Under the pieces are notes generated by a model, which worked only from the letters and a program-made list of their open reading frames with translations, had not been told where the DNA came from and did no database searches. A DNA stretch of 64,000 nt. Source: Olsenella porci. GTDB lineage: Bacteria; Actinomycetota; Coriobacteriia; Coriobacteriales; Atopobiaceae. The stretch spans positions 186,001 through 250,000 of the forward strand of contig NZ_VUNC01000002.1 in NCBI RefSeq assembly GCF_009695875.1. Reading direction: 5' to 3'. Shown piece by piece: positions 60,596 to 64,000 of the stretch. The translations under genes were made by a program, and so were the position numbers. Every line of letters starts with the position of its first letter. The stretch's first letter is position 1.

Positions 60596-62533
60596 ATGAG
60601 TAAGGAGACAGAGGAGAGGCGCCCCGGTAGGGACACCCGCGGCAAGGGCCCGGCACACCCCATGGCGGTTCTCAAGAGGACGATCGGCCTCACCTTCGAG
60701 TTCTATCCCGTCATGACCACGGTGATCATCGTCTGCATCGTCGCGGCGGCCATTCTCACGTCGCTGCCCGCGATCTTCATGCAGCAGGCACTCGCCGTCG
60801 TGGCGCGCTACTGGCAATCGGGCAACTGGTCCACGGCGCTGACGGAGATTGCCCCCATCGTGCAGGGGCTGGTCGTCGTGTGCGTGATCGCCGTCGCCGC
60901 CAACGTAGTGCAAGGCCAGCTCACGGCAGTCGTGACCCAGGGCACCCTCATGAAGACCCGCAACAAGATGTTCGGTCACATGGAGGACCTGCCCATCAGG
61001 TACTTTGACACCAACAAGCACGGCGACATCATGTCGTACTACACCAACGACGTCGACTCGCTGAGGCAGCTCATCGGGCAGGCGCTTCCCAACCTGCTCG
61101 CCATGGCAATCCAGATGGCCTCCACCTTCGTGGTCATGCTGTGGTATTCCGTGCCCCTGTCGGCGGTCGTCATGCTCATCGTCTTCTTCATGGCATGGCT
61201 GGTCAGGGTCATCGGCGGCAAGTCCGCCCGCTACTTCCTCGCGCAGCAGGTCGCCCTGGCGCACACCGAGGGCTTTGCGGAGGAGTCCATGTCTGGCCAG
61301 AAGGTCGTCAAGGTCTTCACGCACGAGCGCCAGATGCAGGAGGAGTTCGACCGCGTCAACGAGGAGCTCTTCGAGGCATCCCGCAACGCCAACACGTACG
61401 GCAACATCCTCGGCCCGATCCTCATGAACCTGGGCAACCTCGCCTACGTGGTCATCGCCCTCTGCTGCGGCATCTTCATGCTCTACTCGGTCCCCAACCC
61501 TTCTCTGGGCGGGCTCGCGCTCACCATCGACATCGTGGTGCCGTTCCTGAGCCTCACCAAGCGCTTCGCCGGCTCCATCGGCCAGGTCTCGCAGCAGATC
61601 AACTTCGTGGTCATGGGCCTCGCCGGCGCCGAGCGCATCTTCACGCTGCTTGGCGAGGACGTTGAGCACGACGAGGGGTACGTCACCCTGGTCAACGTGA
61701 GGAAGGGCGCTGACGGCAACATCGAGGAGTGCCCCGAGCGCACCGAGAGCTGGGCGTGGAAGCACCCCCACCACGACGGCACCGTCACCTACACCCCGCT
61801 CGCCGGGGACGTGCGCCTGGTGGACGTCGACTTCTCCTACAACCCCGGCCACACCATCCTGCACGACATCTCGCTGTTCGCGAAGCCTGGCCAGAAGGTG
61901 GCGTTCGTCGGCGCGACGGGCGCGGGCAAGACGACCATCACCAACCTCCTCAACCGCTTCTACGACATCGAGGACGGCAAGATCCGCTACGACGGCATCA
62001 ACATCGAGAAGATCCGCAAGCCAGACCTTCGTCGCTCCCTCGGCATCGTGCTGCAGGACACCAACCTCTTCACCGGCACGGTCATGGACAACATTCGCTA
62101 CGGCCGACTCGACGCGACCGACGAGGAGTGCATCGGCGCCGCGAAGCTCGCGGGCGCGGACAGCTTCATCAGGCGCCTGCCCGACGGCTACCAGACGATG
62201 CTCACCGACAACGCGGCGCAGCTCTCGCAAGGGCAGAGGCAGCTCATCTCCATCGCCCGCGCCGCCGTTGCCGACCCGCCCGTCATGATCCTGGACGAGG
62301 CGACCTCGAGCATCGACACGCGCACCGAGCAGATCGTGCAGAAGGGCATGGACGCCCTCATGTATGGCAGGACCACGTTCGTGATCGCGCACAGGCTCTC
62401 GACCGTGCGCAACGCCAACGTGATCATCGTCCTGGACCACGGCCGCATCATCGAGCGCGGCACGCACGACGAGCTCATCGCCCAGAGGGGCACGTACTAC
62501 CAGCTCTACACGGGAGCGTTCGAGCTCGAGTAG
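60596..62533 (+). CDS. Multidrug-type ABC exporter, half-transporter 2 (catalytic ATP site)
   Basis: The 645-residue partner of the exporter. A polar N-terminus of ~25 residues precedes six membrane helices, and the NBD has Walker A 'GATGAGKTTITNLLNRFYD', signature 'LSQGQRQLISIARAA' and Walker B 'VMILDEATSSIDTRTE' with the catalytic Glu. A ~50-residue insert ('VRKGADGNIEECPERTESW') lies between the membrane domain and the NBD, as known for the BmrD type. The ATG directly follows the stop of half-transporter 1. Together they should form an asymmetric heterodimer exporting hydrophobic compounds. A hairpin follows. Confidence 0.93.
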   Translation: MSKETEERRPGRDTRGKGPAHPMAVLKRTIGLTFEFYPVMTTVIIVCIVAAAILTSLPAIFMQQALAVVARYWQSGNWSTALTEIAPIVQGLVVVCVIAVAANVVQGQLTAVVTQGTLMKTRNKMFGHMEDLPIRYFDTNKHGDIMSYYTNDVDSLRQLIGQALPNLLAMAIQMASTFVVMLWYSVPLSAVVMLIVFFMAWLVRVIGGKSARYFLAQQVALAHTEGFAEESMSGQKVVKVFTHERQMQEEFDRVNEELFEASRNANTYGNILGPILMNLGNLAYVVIALCCGIFMLYSVPNPSLGGLALTIDIVVPFLSLTKRFAGSIGQVSQQINFVVMGLAGAERIFTLLGEDVEHDEGYVTLVNVRKGADGNIEECPERTESWAWKHPHHDGTVTYTPLAGDVRLVDVDFSYNPGHTILHDISLFAKPGQKVAFVGATGAGKTTITNLLNRFYDIEDGKIRYDGINIEKIRKPDLRRSLGIVLQDTNLFTGTVMDNIRYGRLDATDEECIGAAKLAGADSFIRRLPDGYQTMLTDNAAQLSQGQRQLISIARAAVADPPVMILDEATSSIDTRTEQIVQKGMDALMYGRTTFVIAHRLSTVRNANVIIVLDHGRIIERGTHDELIAQRGTYYQLYTGAFELE

Positions 62534-62562
62534 GAAAGTCTAGCGGAGAGACCCGTGGCGAC

Positions 62563-62599
62563 GGAGCCCCCATCCCCACACCGCGGGGGTGGGGGCTCC
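62563..62599 (+). terminator. Terminator of the marR-ABC operon
   Basis: 15-bp stem GGAGCCCCCATCCCC / GGGGGTGGGGGCTCC (one G-T) with a 7-base loop, 29 bp after the stop; no U-tract. Confidence 0.7.
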
Positions 62600-62881
62600 A
62601 GCTTGTAGCGCGTCTCTCCCCTGCCCCTCGGCCATCGCCCGTTTGGGGAAGCGCCTCATGCGATGGGTCGAGACCAGCCCTCCCCGTGCAGACGGGCGCG
62701 GCTTCACCAGGCACCCAAACGGGAGCCCCAAACAACCTATTGGATAGAAAGCCTCCGTCTATTCGACAGAAGGCATCAAAGCATCAGCGAGCGGCCCTTG
62801 GATCAGCCAAGACGCATAAGTCCACGAGAGCTTCACGAGGTTAGTTTATTCTCTTACGGTCCCCGACGTTAGGAATGATGC

Positions 62882-63562
62882 ATGGAGCAGGGCCCAGCGA
62901 TCACACGACGCGCCTTCCTGGCGGCCATGGCGGCCACCTCGACCCTGGCGCTCGCCGCGTGCGAGCCCGCATTCCCAGACACCATCGACAGCGCGAGCGA
63001 GGACTCCACCTCGGACCCCTCATCCGGCGAGGTGCTCTCGCAGGCGCTCGACAACGGGTTCTCGTCCGGAACGCACCACGTCACCATCGAGGTCAGCGGC
63101 TATGGCTCCATGGACGTTGAGCTCTACGCCGACTCCGCGCCCATCACGGTGAGCAACTTCTGCGACCTCGTGCAGCGCGGATTCTACGACGGGCTCACCT
63201 TCCACCGGGTCGTGAGCGGCTTCATGATCCAGGGCGGTGACCCCAACGGGGACGGCACGGGAGGGTCTGGACGCAGGATCAAGGGCGAGTTCACCGCAAA
63301 CGGGATCGCCAACTCCATCCTCCACAAGCGTGGCGTCGTCAGCATGGCGCGCGCGACTGACTACGACTCCGCCAGCTCGCAGTTCTTCATCATGCAGCAG
63401 CAGGACACCGACCTCGACGGAACCTACGCCGCCTTTGGTCGCGTCACCAGCGGCATGGAGGTCGTCGACTCCATCTGCTCAAAGGTGAAGCCGCAGGACT
63501 CGAGCGGCCTCGTGGCAAAGGCGGACCAGCCCGTCATCACAAAAATTGCCCTCGTGGACTAG
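62882..63562 (+). CDS. Lipoprotein peptidyl-prolyl isomerase (cyclophilin type)
   Basis: An extracytoplasmic prolyl isomerase that helps exported proteins fold. The 226-residue precursor has 'ITRRAFLAAMAATSTLALAAC', a twin-arginine pattern with lipobox LAAC, then an acidic Ser-rich linker. From about residue 65 it is a cyclophilin: 'SMDVELYADSAPITVSNF', 'FYDGLTFHRVVSGFMIQGGD' and 'GVVSMARATDYDSASSQFFI', with catalytic R (FHRV) and the Q/F residues conserved. AGGA lies 8 bases before the ATG at 62882. A secreted coiled-coil protein gene follows 20 bp downstream. Confidence 0.94.
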   Translation: MEQGPAITRRAFLAAMAATSTLALAACEPAFPDTIDSASEDSTSDPSSGEVLSQALDNGFSSGTHHVTIEVSGYGSMDVELYADSAPITVSNFCDLVQRGFYDGLTFHRVVSGFMIQGGDPNGDGTGGSGRRIKGEFTANGIANSILHKRGVVSMARATDYDSASSQFFIMQQQDTDLDGTYAAFGRVTSGMEVVDSICSKVKPQDSSGLVAKADQPVITKIALVD

Positions 63563-63582
63563 GGCGGAAGGCAAGGAGAGCC

Positions 63583-64000
63583 ATGACAGCGAACAAGGGT
63601 GCAAGAAGGGGCATGCGAGCCGCAGGAGCAATCGGAGCGGCGACGGCGCTCGCCCTCTCGCTCTGGTCCGTCCCGGCGACCGCCCACGCGGCAGACCTGG
63701 AGAGCCTGCAGAACGCCGCCATCAAGGCAGGCGAGGACTACCAGGCGGCGGTCGACAAGTCGAATGAGCTCCAGGGCAAGATCGACGAGAACGACCAGCG
63801 CATCAGCGAGCTCGAGGCCCAGCTCCCCGAGCAGAAGCAGAAGGCGGCGGCGGCGATTCGCAGCCACTACAAGTTCCAGCAGGACCAGGCCAACCTCATC
63901 TCGCTGCTGCTCACGTCCGACTCGTTCAGCGAGTTCCTCTCCACCGCACAGTACTTCACCACCATCACCTCCTCAAACCTGGACGAGATCGAGCAGCTCG
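63583..64000 (+). CDS. Secreted coiled-coil protein, PcsB-like N-terminal part (runs off the window)
   Basis: The reading frame starts at ATG 63583 (AAGGAG 5-6 bases upstream) and is still open at the window end, giving 139 residues so far. It has a signal peptide ('GAIGAATALALSLWSVPATAHA') followed by an A/E/Q/K-rich coiled coil ('ELQGKIDENDQRISELEAQL') and 'IRSHYKFQQDQANLISLLLT' then 'SDSFSEFLSTAQYFTTI'. This matches the coiled-coil half of PcsB-like peptidoglycan hydrolases, whose C-terminus usually carries a CHAP or NlpC/P60 domain, here outside the window. It lies 20 bp after the cyclophilin gene and is likely co-transcribed. Confidence 0.85.
   Translation, partial: MTANKGARRGMRAAGAIGAATALALSLWSVPATAHAADLESLQNAAIKAGEDYQAAVDKSNELQGKIDENDQRISELEAQLPEQKQKAAAAIRSHYKFQQDQANLISLLLTSDSFSEFLSTAQYFTTITSSNLDEIEQL

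Noticed and set aside
59294-62467. 1057-residue reading frame on the minus strand
   Set aside because: It lies antisense to the two ABC exporter genes, whose motifs are certain; long antisense frames are expected in high-GC DNA and its composition is V/D/H/L-rich nonsense.

Overview
This is a high-GC chromosomal window from what looks like an actinobacterium of the class Coriobacteriia (Olsenella/Atopobium/Collinsella type). The clues are the gene families and their order, a secreted protein with three DUF5648-type 'YNPN..GEHFYT' repeats, a Rho factor with a long basic/acidic N-terminal extension, a RecJ protein fused to a HIRAN domain and a helicase, and frequent GTG/TTG starts. The lineage call is inference from content only. 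Genes are dense, most lie on the minus strand, and there is no sign of a prophage, plasmid or integrated element.

Layout. 1-1181: end of a polar amino-acid ABC transporter (permease, ATPase). 1271-7325: aspartate-family amino-acid cluster, hom-lysC-asd (minus) divergent from thrC-thrB (plus), together covering most steps from aspartate to threonine. 7592-12498: branched-chain amino-acid transporter livK-livH-livM-livG-livF. 12718-14811: VanZ-like protein and a repeat-bearing acidic membrane protein. 15289-23302: rho, a regulator with two MarR-type domains, argS, pncB, a small tail-anchored coiled-coil protein and a PflX-like radical SAM enzyme, then tRNA-Ala(CGC). 24062-25267: WecA/MraY-type lipid-carrier sugar-1-phosphate transferase. 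25997-27383: infC-rpmI-rplT behind a structured leader with an attenuator; infC appears to start with AUA. tRNA-Leu(CAA) follows. 27682-38104: the classic tgt-secD-secF-recJ-relA-hydrolase string. 38202-39964: ptsH (HPr) and a divergent tail-anchored coiled-coil protein. 40214-40406: an unexplained repeat cluster. 40779-42961: queA, queH and a collapsed nitroreductase relic. 43035-49405: PEBP-like protein, DUF3267 protein, metG, an alpha/beta-hydrolase-GNAT fusion, and the DUF5648 secreted protein. 50193-57986: GtrA, then the phosphate operon pstS-pstC-pstA-pstB-pstB-phoU-response regulator-histidine kinase. 58226-62533: a MarR regulator with a heterodimeric multidrug-type ABC exporter, behind a promoter carrying two matching palindromes. 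62882-64000: a lipoprotein cyclophilin and the start of a secreted coiled-coil (PcsB-like) protein.

How it fits together. The window joins amino-acid synthesis and uptake, phosphate uptake with its own two-component control, stringent response and DNA repair (relA, recJ fusion), protein export (secDF), and tRNA maturation (tgt, queH, queA, argS, metG). The most unusual items are the RecJ-HIRAN-helicase fusion, the AUA-start infC with its attenuator leader, the 41-bp-period repeat cluster at 40214-40406, the paired palindromes inside the MarR/ABC promoter, and the internally deleted nitroreductase. Many terminator-like hairpins in this genome have strong stems but no U-tract, so terminator calls rest mainly on stem quality and position between genes.
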